A DNA stretch of 23,169 nucleotides from JAUUZT01 sp964654015 (GTDB lineage Bacteria; Chloroflexota; Dehalococcoidia; GIF9; AB-539-J10): assembly GCA_964654015.1 (NCBI GenBank), contig CAZZHQ010000031.1, forward strand, positions 1 to 23,169. The letters are read 5' to 3'. The translations under genes and the position numbers were made by a program. Of this stretch, positions 16,000 to 23,169 are shown piece by piece; positions within the stretch are counted from its first letter, which is position 1; each line of letters begins with the position of its first letter. The notes beneath the pieces were generated by a model that saw only the letters and a list, made by a program, of their open reading frames with translations, had not been told where the DNA came from and did not search any database.

Positions 16000-17871
16000 G
16001 TGAGTAAATTTCATGGCTACGCTGGAAAAATCCTGAGGATAGACCTCAGCAAGGAACAGATTACTGAAGAGGAACTTGACGAGGCAACGGCAAGGAAGTA
16101 TATAGGTGGAACCGGGATAGGGGTGAAGTATCTCTATGACGAGGTTCCGCCGGGTGTAGAGTGCTTGGATGAAGCTAATCGCCTTATTATGGCTTCCGGA
16201 CCGCTGGCGGGAACCAGGGTGGGAGGCTCGGGCACCTTTTCTATTGTAACCAAGGGTTGCCTTACCAATGGGGCTGTCGCCAGCCAGGCGAATGGATTTT
16301 TTGGAGCTTTTCTTAGATTCTCCGGTTTTGACGGTATTGTCATGCAGGGCAAGGCGAGCAGATGGGTCTACTTATATATCCACGATGGTAAGGCAGAACT
16401 GAAGGATGCCTCCCATCTGATAGGTAAGGATACCTGGGAGACCGATACCCTGATACACGAAGAGTTGAGTAAGAAGGAGCGAGAGCTAAGTGTCTACTCC
16501 ATAGGTCCGGCAGGCGAGAATCTGGTAAAATTCGCTGGCATATTTGGGGATAAAGGTCACGCTGCTGCCCACAATGGAAGTGGTGCCGTTATGGGCTCAA
16601 AGAAACTGAAGGCAGTAGCGGTAGAACGTGGTACGGCAAAACTGGACCTGTCAGATCCCAAAACACTTTCGGCTGTAGCTAAGCAATTACACGAAAACAT
16701 AGTAAATGACCCTGTGCAAAAAGAGGGTGTATACCGCTGGGGTACACTCAGTGGAATAATGAGGGGTGCCGGCTCGTACATTCCCGTAAAGAACTATACA
16801 ACAAATGTCTTTGAAATAAATAGTGACGACCTGGAAAAGTTTGGAGGGGCTTACATCCGAAGTCATTTTCAGGCTAAGCCGCATCCTTGCTGGGCTTGCC
16901 AAATGCATCATTGCCATGTGCTCACAATACCAGATGGGCCGTATGCCGGGTTCATAGGGGAAGAACCGGAATACGAACAATTCGCCGCTTTTGGCCCCGC
17001 AATAGGGCAGACTGATGTGGCAGCAGCTGTAGTTATGGCTAATGAGGTAGACCGTCTCGGCATGGATACCAACGAGATGGGCTGGCTACTTGGCTTGGTA
17101 ATGGAGTGTTACGAGAAAGGCATCATTACCCGGAAAGATACTGACGGACTGGAGATGACCTGGGGAAATGTAGAAGCGACACGAGCCATGATGCGCAAGA
17201 TAGCCCATCGGGAAGGGTTTGGCGATATATTAGCAGAGGGAACAATGCGTGCTGCGAAACGTATCGGGGGAGAGGCTCCGAATATGGCTATACACACCAT
17301 GAAAGGGAGCACCCCACGAGGCCATGACCACCGGGTCAGAACCACGGAACAGTTTGACACCTGTGTCTCAGATAGCAGTACACTCGAAGCTAGCCCAATG
17401 GTAGCCAAACCCGCTGATTTCAATGTGCCTGATATTCTGGACTATTCTTCAGGGAAGCAGGTATCAACAATAGAAGGTAATCTTAAGGGGTCAATGCAGT
17501 TTGAGGACTCTCTGGGGGTCTGTCGTTTCACTACCAGGACTGACTTAGAGTTACTTACAGAGGCAGTTAATGCAGCTACAGGCTGGGATCTAAACCCGGC
17601 GGAGGCGATGCAGATTGGCCGCCGGACTATAGCCTTGCTGCGATCTTTTAATATCCGTCATGGGCATACACGGGATGATGACCGCCCGTCGCCGCGCTAC
17701 GGTTCCACTCCTGTAGACGGTCCAATGGAGGGAAAGAGTTTTAGCTCCGAGTGGGACGATATGCTGGACAATTACTACCGGATAATGGGCTGGGATGAAA
17801 AGACAAGCAAACCTCTTCCGGATACACTGAGAAGCCTGGGATTGGAGCATATAATTCCTGATTTGTGGTGA
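16000..17871 (+). CDS. Aldehyde:ferredoxin oxidoreductase family (tungsten-type)
   Basis: This 623-residue AOR-family enzyme has a tungstopterin and one 4Fe-4S cluster and oxidises aldehydes to acids with ferredoxin as acceptor. The N-terminal domain carries ARKYIGGTGIGVKYLYDEVP and TGGSG-like cofactor loops (GTRVGGSGTF). Cluster ligands are Cys297, Cys300 and Cys305 (C-x2-C-x4-C) plus Cys508 (DSLGVC). The pterin segments EPEYEQF, DRLGMDTNEMGW and GSTPRGHDHRVR are present. The GTG start at 16000 follows AAAAGGAGGA with about 10 bp spacing. Length is normal for the family. The usual spacing in Pyrococcus AOR is C-x2-C-x3-C, so this belongs to another branch. It is co-transcribed with the MoaD-like gene. 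The substrate aldehyde is unknown. Confidence 0.95.
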   Translation: MSKFHGYAGKILRIDLSKEQITEEELDEATARKYIGGTGIGVKYLYDEVPPGVECLDEANRLIMASGPLAGTRVGGSGTFSIVTKGCLTNGAVASQANGFFGAFLRFSGFDGIVMQGKASRWVYLYIHDGKAELKDASHLIGKDTWETDTLIHEELSKKERELSVYSIGPAGENLVKFAGIFGDKGHAAAHNGSGAVMGSKKLKAVAVERGTAKLDLSDPKTLSAVAKQLHENIVNDPVQKEGVYRWGTLSGIMRGAGSYIPVKNYTTNVFEINSDDLEKFGGAYIRSHFQAKPHPCWACQMHHCHVLTIPDGPYAGFIGEEPEYEQFAAFGPAIGQTDVAAAVVMANEVDRLGMDTNEMGWLLGLVMECYEKGIITRKDTDGLEMTWGNVEATRAMMRKIAHREGFGDILAEGTMRAAKRIGGEAPNMAIHTMKGSTPRGHDHRVRTTEQFDTCVSDSSTLEASPMVAKPADFNVPDILDYSSGKQVSTIEGNLKGSMQFEDSLGVCRFTTRTDLELLTEAVNAATGWDLNPAEAMQIGRRTIALLRSFNIRHGHTRDDDRPSPRYGSTPVDGPMEGKSFSSEWDDMLDNYYRIMGWDEKTSKPLPDTLRSLGLEHIIPDLW

Positions 17872-18356
17872 AGTGAGGTTGGATGTCAATTATGGTTGCA
17901 GTGCTGAAGTGACTACATGATGTTGATATTGCACTTTCCAGTTTAGTCATTAATTCTCTACACGATGGGGTGCAAAGCGCAACTTGCTGTCTGTCGACGA
18001 ACAATGTTTGGTTAGGTGCCACAAGCAAGGAACTGTGATAATTAAACTCGCAGGCAAACCACTACCTTCCATGCTATAATGCAGCAAGTCATCGTCGGTC
18101 AATACAAAACTATTTAGCAAGGATGAATTTCCTGGGACAGTTGGTATCCGATTGACACGCACAGATATTATTTCAAGTCAGCTTATTGCTAACTCCACGC
18201 TGTGCACCCAATTTTGCTTAGAACAAGTCCTTATATTTTTGTAACTGGCCTGATAGAGTTTGGGACGGTCGGCGATGAATGCTCGGATCTAGGTTATACT
18301 GACGCTCAATGACATATAAGATATGCAGACGGCAGGCGTTGCTGAAAACAGGACGG
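17872..18356. other. Intergenic region without a convincing gene
   Basis: About 485 bp lie between the AOR gene and the promoter of the next gene. Open frames on the minus strand exist but are short, lack ribosome sites and have no family resemblance. There is no clear terminator with a T tract after AOR. A TTGACA at 18153-18158 has no good -10 box at the right distance. Confidence 0.4.
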
Positions 18357-18385
18357 TTGCGCTGGTAGTTGATGCGACTTATGAT
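18357..18385 (+). promoter_or_regulatory. Predicted promoter of the first MFS gene
   Basis: TTGCGC, exactly 17 bp, then TATGAT. The leader would be about 18 nt to the ATG at 18410. Confidence 0.4.
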
Positions 18386-18409
18386 AGAAAATAAAACAGG
18401 GTTGTGTGC

Positions 18410-19684
18410 ATGAAAGAGTTAACAGGAAAGTCGTCCAGGGTATTTTACGGCTGGTGGATTGTCGGCGCGTGTTTCTTACTTTCTCTATATACAGGTGGGA
18501 CTTTTATCCTCGGGTTTACTGCCTTTTTTGAGCCAATTGCGAATGAGTTTGGCTGGAGCTACACGCAAGTTTCACTGGCTGCATCACTACGGGGCGCGAA
18601 TATGGGGCTTCTTGCCCCTCTCATGGGTTTCCTTGTCGACCGTTGGGGTCCAAGACGGCTGATACTTGGTGGGATTGTTCTTCTTGGGATTGCTTTAATT
18701 CTGCTAAGTCGTGTCACGTCTCTCAGCATGTTCTATGGCACTTTTATCATAGTCGCCTTTGGCATCAGTGGTCTCAGCCCCACGGTATTTATATCAACAG
18801 TGAGTAACTGGTTTCGGAGAAATGCAGGTATAGCCACCGGAATAATGGCTTGTGGCTTTGCTTTAGGTAGCCTGCTGGTCCCGATAGTTGTCAGACTCAT
18901 TGACGTATATGATTGGCGGACTGCCATTTTTATTCTTGCTGTGTTTACTTTTATCATAGGTGTACCACTGTCACTCCTGTTCAGGCACAGGCCGGAACAA
19001 TACGGATACCTACCTGATGGTGACCAAATAAATACCGTAATTCATTCAGAGAAACCAGGTCAAGGAAAGGCTATTGAGGTGGAGGTGAGTATGGGAGTGA
19101 AGGAGGCACTGAGGAGTCGCGCCTTCTGGCACATCGGATTGGCAATGGCACTGTTATTTCTTCCATTAAGTGCCGTAGTTGTACACGTGATGCCTTATCT
19201 CAGCAGTGTTGGTATCACAAGGTCAACCTCAAGCATGGTGGCAACTGCTATACCGCTGGTTAGTATCGTTGGCCGTCTTTCTGCCGGCTGGCTTAGCGAC
19301 AGGCTTAACAAGACACGAATAGCAACCGGGTTCATTATCTTAGTGGGTTTGGGGCTTGTATGTTTTAGCTATGTTCTGAACGATAGAATGTGGCCCCTCA
19401 TACCCTTCATTATCCTTTATGGTATTGGCTGGGGTAGTAATTTACCAATGAGAGCAGCTTTGATGAGGGAATACTTTGGCAGAAGTAACCTTGGCACTCT
19501 ATTTGGCTTCATGATGGGCTTTGTAGCAATGGGTGGTGTTATGGGCCCAATTATTGCGGGGTGGGTATTCGACAACTGGGGCAGTTATCATGCGGCATGG
19601 TTGCTGTTTGCCTGTATTGTTCTAATATCATCGATTATTATGGCAACCACACCATCTGTAGCCGCTAATGTCCGGCGGGGATGA
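18410..19684 (+). CDS. MFS transporter, monocarboxylate/oxalate-formate-like
   Basis: This is a 424-residue membrane transporter of the major facilitator superfamily with about 12 hydrophobic helices. It starts in the style of the monocarboxylate and OxlT-like branch (VFYGWWIVGACFLLSLYTGG). FEPIANEFGWSYTQVSLAASL and the loop 2-3 motif GFLVDRWGPRRL follow, with a second-half counterpart GWLSDRLNKTRI. A central cytoplasmic loop lies between helices 6 and 7 (about residues 195-235). I prefer the ATG at 18410, with CAGGG about 8 bp upstream; an in-frame GTG at 18404 is also possible. This branch typically moves small organic acids, which would suit an organism with AOR and hydroxy-acid enzymes, but the substrate is not readable from sequence. 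Confidence 0.9.
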   Translation: MKELTGKSSRVFYGWWIVGACFLLSLYTGGTFILGFTAFFEPIANEFGWSYTQVSLAASLRGANMGLLAPLMGFLVDRWGPRRLILGGIVLLGIALILLSRVTSLSMFYGTFIIVAFGISGLSPTVFISTVSNWFRRNAGIATGIMACGFALGSLLVPIVVRLIDVYDWRTAIFILAVFTFIIGVPLSLLFRHRPEQYGYLPDGDQINTVIHSEKPGQGKAIEVEVSMGVKEALRSRAFWHIGLAMALLFLPLSAVVVHVMPYLSSVGITRSTSSMVATAIPLVSIVGRLSAGWLSDRLNKTRIATGFIILVGLGLVCFSYVLNDRMWPLIPFIILYGIGWGSNLPMRAALMREYFGRSNLGTLFGFMMGFVAMGGVMGPIIAGWVFDNWGSYHAAWLLFACIVLISSIIMATTPSVAANVRRG

Positions 19685-19717
19685 TAATTGGGAGTATTTT
19701 CAGGACACAAATTAGCG

Positions 19718-19766
19718 GTTTGTTTAGTGAATTAACAAACAGACATCTGTACAGTTTATTTAGTGA
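19718..19766. repeat. Short direct and inverted repeats upstream of the second MFS gene
   Basis: GTTTGTTTAGTGA (19718-19730) is repeated as GTTTATTTAGTGA (19754-19766), one mismatch, 36 bp apart. The first copy also forms an inverted repeat with AACAAAC (19734-19740). Two sites about 3.5 helical turns apart before a drug-type exporter could be an operator, but no regulator gene is adjacent. Confidence 0.35.
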
Positions 19767-19792
19767 GCGTGCAGGTTAACTAGAAGAGAAAG

Positions 19793-21214
19793 ATGATCAT
19801 ATCATATAAGTGGAAGGTTATGGTGGTTGGTGCCCTTGGTGTGTTTTTGTCTACTATGGATCTTGGGATGATGCGCATTGCCTTACCCGCCCTTGGAGAA
19901 GCATTCGGTGTAGGGCCAAATAGCGTCATCTGGGTACAGCTAATCACCTTCATGGTAGGAGCAGGGATGACATTAACCATGGGGAGAGCAGCCGATATGT
20001 ACGGGAGAAAGCGGGTTTTTTCTCTGAGCTTGCTGATAATGGGTGTTGGACTCTGTTCATGTTCGTTATCACAAAGCTTTGGACAATTACTGGCTTCTCG
20101 TTTTATATTATCTATTGGTCTTGTTGTGTCGCTGGCTACAGCAACTGCCATAGTCACTTCGGCGTTTTCTTCCCAGGAACGAGGAAAGGCTCTTGGGATA
20201 ATTGGGGCAGTGGCTTCTATGGGGCTTCTCAGCGGTCCGGCAATTGCAGGGATTCTGATTGACACCATTGGTTGGCGCTCCATCTTTTACCTGAGGCTGC
20301 CGTTCTCTATGCTTGTCATGCTACTTGCTCTTTTCGTACTGGAAAAGGACCCATCACCTAAACATACAAGCCGGTTTGACGTCGCAGGGGCAGGGCTTCT
20401 TTTCCTAGCGATTCCTTCTTTGCTGTTTGTATTGAACCGCGGCCAACACCTTGGCTGGAACTCTCCTCTGGTGGTTATACTTATCATTGTTGGACTGGTA
20501 CTGCTGGGACTGTTCATTACGGTAGAACGAAAGGTGGCACAACCGGTACTGGAACTAAGGATGTTTTCAAGCCGCTTTTTCAATAGTGTCAGTGGCAGCC
20601 ATATATTAGTTTATATATCTACTACCGCTGTTGATTTCACCATGCCCTTTTACCTGGTCCAGAGTATTTCTCTTTCGACCGCTGAGGCAGGCTTGCTGCT
20701 TGTTACTATTCCTGCTATGAGCATGATAGTCTCTCCTTTCAGTGGAAGGTTATCAGATAGGTGGGGAACGCGCCTGTTATGCGGGATTGGTCTTGCCCTG
20801 ATTATGCTGGGTATATTGTTGCTCCGGAGACTTACCATCGACAGTTCAGTTGCCGGAATAATGGTATCGCTAACTATTGTTGGTCTTGGTATGGCACTTT
20901 TCGTTGTACCAAATACCAGTGCTATTATGGGTGCCGTATCACGTGAGAAGCTTGGTTCGGCTGCTGCTATGGTCAATTTACTTCGTCAGCTTGGCATGTC
21001 GATTGGGCTTGCCATAGCTGGCAGTTTCTTTGCCTCCGGTAGCCTTTCACATTCTACGAAGCTATTATCCCAGGGGGTAGCAGAGGATGTCGCCATGAAG
21101 GTATCCATAACAGCGGGTATGCATTACTCTCTGCTGATAGCTCTGATATTTCTGGTGCTGGGTTTTATAATTTCTTCTCTTCGTGGGAGAGATAAAAAGA
21201 CACCTGATTATTAG
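19793..21214 (+). CDS. MFS transporter, DHA2 (EmrB/QacA-like) drug:H+ antiporter family
   Basis: This 473-residue transporter has a hydrophobicity pattern of about 14 helices, as in the DHA2 branch of EmrB and QacA. Visible motifs are GRAADMYGRKR (motif A, loop 2-3), LASRFILSIGLVVSLATATAIV in helix 4, and GIIGAVASMGLLSGPAIAGILID (motif C, antiporter signature) in helix 5. IGWRSIFYLRLPFS follows, where WRWIFxINxP is usual, then the second-half GRLSDRWGTR. The ATG at 19793 has a weak purine-rich ribosome site (AGAAGAGAAAG). It follows the first MFS gene by 108 bp, which contains a paired repeat. It probably exports a lipophilic or toxic compound. There is no EmrA-like membrane-fusion gene beside it. 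Confidence 0.92.
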   Translation: MIISYKWKVMVVGALGVFLSTMDLGMMRIALPALGEAFGVGPNSVIWVQLITFMVGAGMTLTMGRAADMYGRKRVFSLSLLIMGVGLCSCSLSQSFGQLLASRFILSIGLVVSLATATAIVTSAFSSQERGKALGIIGAVASMGLLSGPAIAGILIDTIGWRSIFYLRLPFSMLVMLLALFVLEKDPSPKHTSRFDVAGAGLLFLAIPSLLFVLNRGQHLGWNSPLVVILIIVGLVLLGLFITVERKVAQPVLELRMFSSRFFNSVSGSHILVYISTTAVDFTMPFYLVQSISLSTAEAGLLLVTIPAMSMIVSPFSGRLSDRWGTRLLCGIGLALIMLGILLLRRLTIDSSVAGIMVSLTIVGLGMALFVVPNTSAIMGAVSREKLGSAAAMVNLLRQLGMSIGLAIAGSFFASGSLSHSTKLLSQGVAEDVAMKVSITAGMHYSLLIALIFLVLGFIISSLRGRDKKTPDY

Positions 21215-21397
21215 TGTTTGTATATGTCTGATAGGCAAAGCGATGAAATAGTTCGTAACCATACACGAAAAGAAGTAATGTGCAGAAGGTAGCAATCTGG
21301 CTTTTTGTACAGTTTGGAAATGGTACTGAGAAGGAATGCTTCTTTAGTCAACACTACGCTTGAACCCTCAATACGTCTGATAAGAGTTGCGTAACCT

Positions 21398-21426
21398 TTG
21401 CTTTATTGTACTTTCCAATATATTAT
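21398..21426 (+). promoter_or_regulatory. Predicted promoter of the ICMT-like gene
   Basis: TTGCTT, exactly 17 bp, then TATTAT. The leader would be about 50 nt, ending in TGAGG just before the GTG start at 21482. Confidence 0.45.
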
Positions 21427-21481
21427 AAAACTAATTAGATTCATATCTGTGAGTAAATAAATATCAAAGCTGAGGTTCTTA

Positions 21482-22123
21482 GTGGTCAAGGAAGGTAAAG
21501 CTGCGGAAATTGCCAAGAAAGAAGGACTGACACCCGAAGAGAGAAAAGAAGAACTCTTGAGAGCAGGACTCGACTTTCATAAAATACCCGAAATTCCTTG
21601 GCTTTTAATTACATGGGTAATTTGGGGGATATTATGTTTGCTTCCCACTGCTGCGAATGTTTCGCACCTAGAAGCCCTAAGTTTTGCCATTAATCTGTAT
21701 GTAATAAAACTCCCAATGTGGCTTGTTTGGATAGCTGTGGCTCTGTTGGCTGTTCTCATGTTCTCACTGCCCGTCTTGCACTTTAGGATTTGGCGCTTTA
21801 GAACGAAAAAAGGCGGATGCGATGATGACCATCACACCGTGGTGCTTATTAAGGAAGGCTTATACAGGATTGTTAGGCACCCTGAATATTCATTCTATCT
21901 TTGGCTCTTCATATTAACAAGTATGGCATTTAGCCCTCTGTGGGGCTTCACTGTGTTGACGGTGATTGGAGACCTCTTACTCATTATTGCCCTTGAGATT
22001 CTAGCCAAACAAGAGGAGGCATTCAACATTCGGAAGTGGGGAGAAGAATATGGGCAGTATATGAGAGAAGTGCCAAGGTTCAATGTCATAGTAGGGTTTT
22101 GGCGGGTGATGTTCAAAAAGTGA
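21482..22123 (+). CDS. Isoprenylcysteine carboxyl methyltransferase/PEMT-like membrane protein
   Basis: This 213-residue membrane protein belongs to the ICMT/PEMT-like family of integral-membrane SAM methyltransferases. The diagnostic region is GLYRIVRHPEYSFYLWLF (RHPEY at residues 132-136) and, further on, EILAKQEEAF with YGQYMREVPRF. These correspond to the RHP and the Glu-Glu motif that bind SAM. Helices are predicted near residues 37-58, 76-97, 137-152 and 155-173. The N-terminal 35 residues are a charged soluble extension (EIAKKEGLTPEERKEELLRAG) not typical of the family. The GTG at 21482 has TGAGG 6 bp upstream. Bacterial homologues are mostly uncharacterised; the substrate may be a lipid or a small molecule. 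It appears to be a single-gene unit. Confidence 0.85.
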   Translation: MVKEGKAAEIAKKEGLTPEERKEELLRAGLDFHKIPEIPWLLITWVIWGILCLLPTAANVSHLEALSFAINLYVIKLPMWLVWIAVALLAVLMFSLPVLHFRIWRFRTKKGGCDDDHHTVVLIKEGLYRIVRHPEYSFYLWLFILTSMAFSPLWGFTVLTVIGDLLLIIALEILAKQEEAFNIRKWGEEYGQYMREVPRFNVIVGFWRVMFKK

Positions 22124-22205
22124 GTATAACTTGGCTTCCTATATATCCTTGATGAGATGTCTGTCATCTAGGGTACTGAACAAAGTGACGGATTGTGCAT
22201 TGAGG

Positions 22206-22248
22206 CTAACAAAACGCTATTTTGTTGGTTGATACCTGAGGTATTTTT
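22206..22248 (+). terminator. Weak hairpins, possible terminator of the ICMT-like gene
   Basis: Two adjacent hairpins are seen: AACAAAA/TTTTGTT (22208-22226), and ATACC-TGA-GGTAT (22232-22244) followed by TTTT. The second has the form of an intrinsic terminator, but its stem is only 5 bp. Confidence 0.3.
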
Positions 22249-22274
22249 GGTTTTCAGAGGTAATTACCGGCTAA

Positions 22275-22303
22275 TTGCGCTGAGTACATTCCGCTGCTAC
22301 AAT
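22275..22303 (+). promoter_or_regulatory. Predicted promoter of the DUF72 gene
   Basis: TTGCGC, 17 bp, then TACAAT, with TGC immediately before it giving an extended -10 element. The leader to the ATG at 22335 would be about 25 nt. Confidence 0.55.
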
Positions 22304-22334
22304 TGGGCACTCAGATGGCAGGGCAGGTTACGGA

Positions 22335-23066
22335 ATGAGATACTACATTGGGACATCAGGCTGGTACTATAATCACTGGCGGGAGGAATTCTACCCTAAA
22401 GGTTTGGCGAAAGCGAGATGGCTTGAGTTCTACTCCGGACGTTTTTCTACCGTGGAGCTCAATAATAGCTTCTATCATCTTCCTTCTGAGAAAGCTTTTA
22501 CCAACTGGAAGGATTCCTCACCCCTTGAGTTCGTGTTTTCGGTTAAGGTTAGTAGATTCATAACCCATATAAAGAGACTTACAGATATTGCTGAACCCAT
22601 TGCCAAATTTATGGCTCGGGCCCAACTTCTAGAGAGGAAGCTGGGACCACTCCTTTACCAGCTCCCAAAGAATATGAAGTATGATCATCAGGCGCTTGAA
22701 GACTTTTTGAAGATGCTTCCTGAGGACAATTGTCACGTTTTTGAGTTTCGCCATAAGTCTTGGTTCGACGACAGGGTATTTAATCTATTACGTCGCTACA
22801 ATGCTGGCTTTTGTATCTACGATATGCCGGGCTTCAGCACTCCGCTAGTAGCTACATCTGATTTTGCTTATATGCGTTTTCACGGTAGCCAACAGCTTTA
22901 TAGTGGCTGCTACTCTGATGAGGAGCTGGAGGACTGGGCTCGGAAGATTACAGGTTTGGGGGTTATGGTGGTCTATGCCTACTTTAATAATGATGCCGAG
23001 GGGTTTGCTATCAAGAATGCATTGACGTTTAGGCATTTACTTGAGGTAACTTCGTCTGACGATTAG
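22335..23066 (+). CDS. DUF72 (YecE-like) family protein
   Basis: This 243-residue member of the DUF72/YecE family has a TIM-barrel fold of uncertain function. Diagnostic segments are the N-terminal YYIGTSGWYYNHW, then VELNNSFYHLPSEKAF, FSVKVSRFITHIKRL, LLYQLPKNM, VFEFRHKSWF, YMRFHG and the C-terminal VVYAYFNNDAEGFAIKNA. Length is normal and all conserved blocks are present, so it looks intact. The ATG at 22335 has only a weak AGG upstream. DUF72 proteins are widespread, and proposed links to Fe-S cluster or nuclease roles are not established for this one. It has its own predicted promoter and no clear operon partner inside the window; 103 bp follow with no gene that I can see. Confidence 0.93.
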   Translation: MRYYIGTSGWYYNHWREEFYPKGLAKARWLEFYSGRFSTVELNNSFYHLPSEKAFTNWKDSSPLEFVFSVKVSRFITHIKRLTDIAEPIAKFMARAQLLERKLGPLLYQLPKNMKYDHQALEDFLKMLPEDNCHVFEFRHKSWFDDRVFNLLRRYNAGFCIYDMPGFSTPLVATSDFAYMRFHGSQQLYSGCYSDEELEDWARKITGLGVMVVYAYFNNDAEGFAIKNALTFRHLLEVTSSDD

Positions 23067-23169
23067 ATAATGATCACCAGCTTGCTTGACCTGTATGGCT
23101 GTTGTTATACATTACATCGTTTTGTTGCTTTTTCCCGTGTGTATGTAAAACAAGGTATACATGTTTATA

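Noticed and set aside
17872..18403. Minus-strand frames in the region after AOR
   Set aside because: Short, without ribosome sites, and their translations look non-protein-like.
19780..20283. Long minus-strand open frame inside the second MFS gene
   Set aside because: It is antisense to a clear transporter gene, has low-complexity Pro/Arg/Thr-rich composition and no family motif; a shadow of the real gene.
1..23169. CRISPR arrays, insertion sequences, phage genes and readthrough of TAG as pyrrolysine
   Set aside because: No regularly spaced repeats, transposases or integrases were seen. TAG ends genes normally and no MttB-type gene with an internal TAG is present.

Overview
The window is about 23 kb of bacterial DNA of moderate GC content. 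It uses the standard code, with TAA, TAG and TGA all acting as stops and several GTG or TTG starts. It carries two runs of 100 N (1521-1620 and 4681-4780), so it comes from a scaffolded draft assembly, probably a metagenome bin. Gene content points to an anaerobe that relies on cobalamin and on tungsten or molybdenum: a corrinoid protein with uroporphyrinogen-decarboxylase-type (URO-D) methyltransferase homologues, a QueG-like cobalamin/Fe-S protein, and a tungsten-type aldehyde:ferredoxin oxidoreductase (AOR) with its own MoaD-like protein. My best guess is an uncultured Dehalococcoidia-type Chloroflexota from sediment or groundwater. That is inference from gene content; there is no rRNA or other marker gene here.

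Region 1 (1-4680, + strand) is a methyl-transfer-like cluster. It holds the 3' part of a corrinoid protein, two tandem URO-D family genes about 80% identical by eye and split by the first gap, a third more distant URO-D gene, and a DUF1177 gene cut by the second gap. Region 2 (4781-9609, - strand) runs towards it. It has a predicted operon of a UxaA/altronate-dehydratase-type large subunit, a D-2-hydroxyacid dehydrogenase and an amidase, preceded by a separate small SAM methyltransferase gene. Regions 1 and 2 look like catabolic modules for an unknown methylated, amidated or hydroxy-acid substrate.

Region 3 (9723-13164, + strand) looks membrane-related: a phasin-like coiled-coil protein next to an AarF/UbiB/ABC1 atypical kinase, then 639 bp without a convincing gene, then a promoter, a short membrane protein and a YtxH-type protein. 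It ends in a strong, probably bidirectional terminator. Region 4 (13227-15522, - strand) has an aldo/keto reductase and a QueG-like protein with C-terminal HEAT-like repeats. Each has its own probable promoter.

Region 5 (15609-17871, + strand) is a MoaD/ThiS-like protein plus AOR operon. Region 6 (18357-23066, + strand) has two MFS transporters of different subfamilies, an isoprenylcysteine-methyltransferase-like membrane protein and a DUF72 protein. The last two have their own predicted promoters. I found no rRNA, tRNA, CRISPR array, insertion sequence or phage gene.

The part most worth following up is the left end. The tandem URO-D paralogues diverge sharply in one short block, they sit with a corrinoid protein and a DUF1177 protein, and they face a UxaA/dehydrogenase/amidase operon. 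No known pathway that I can name has this combination.
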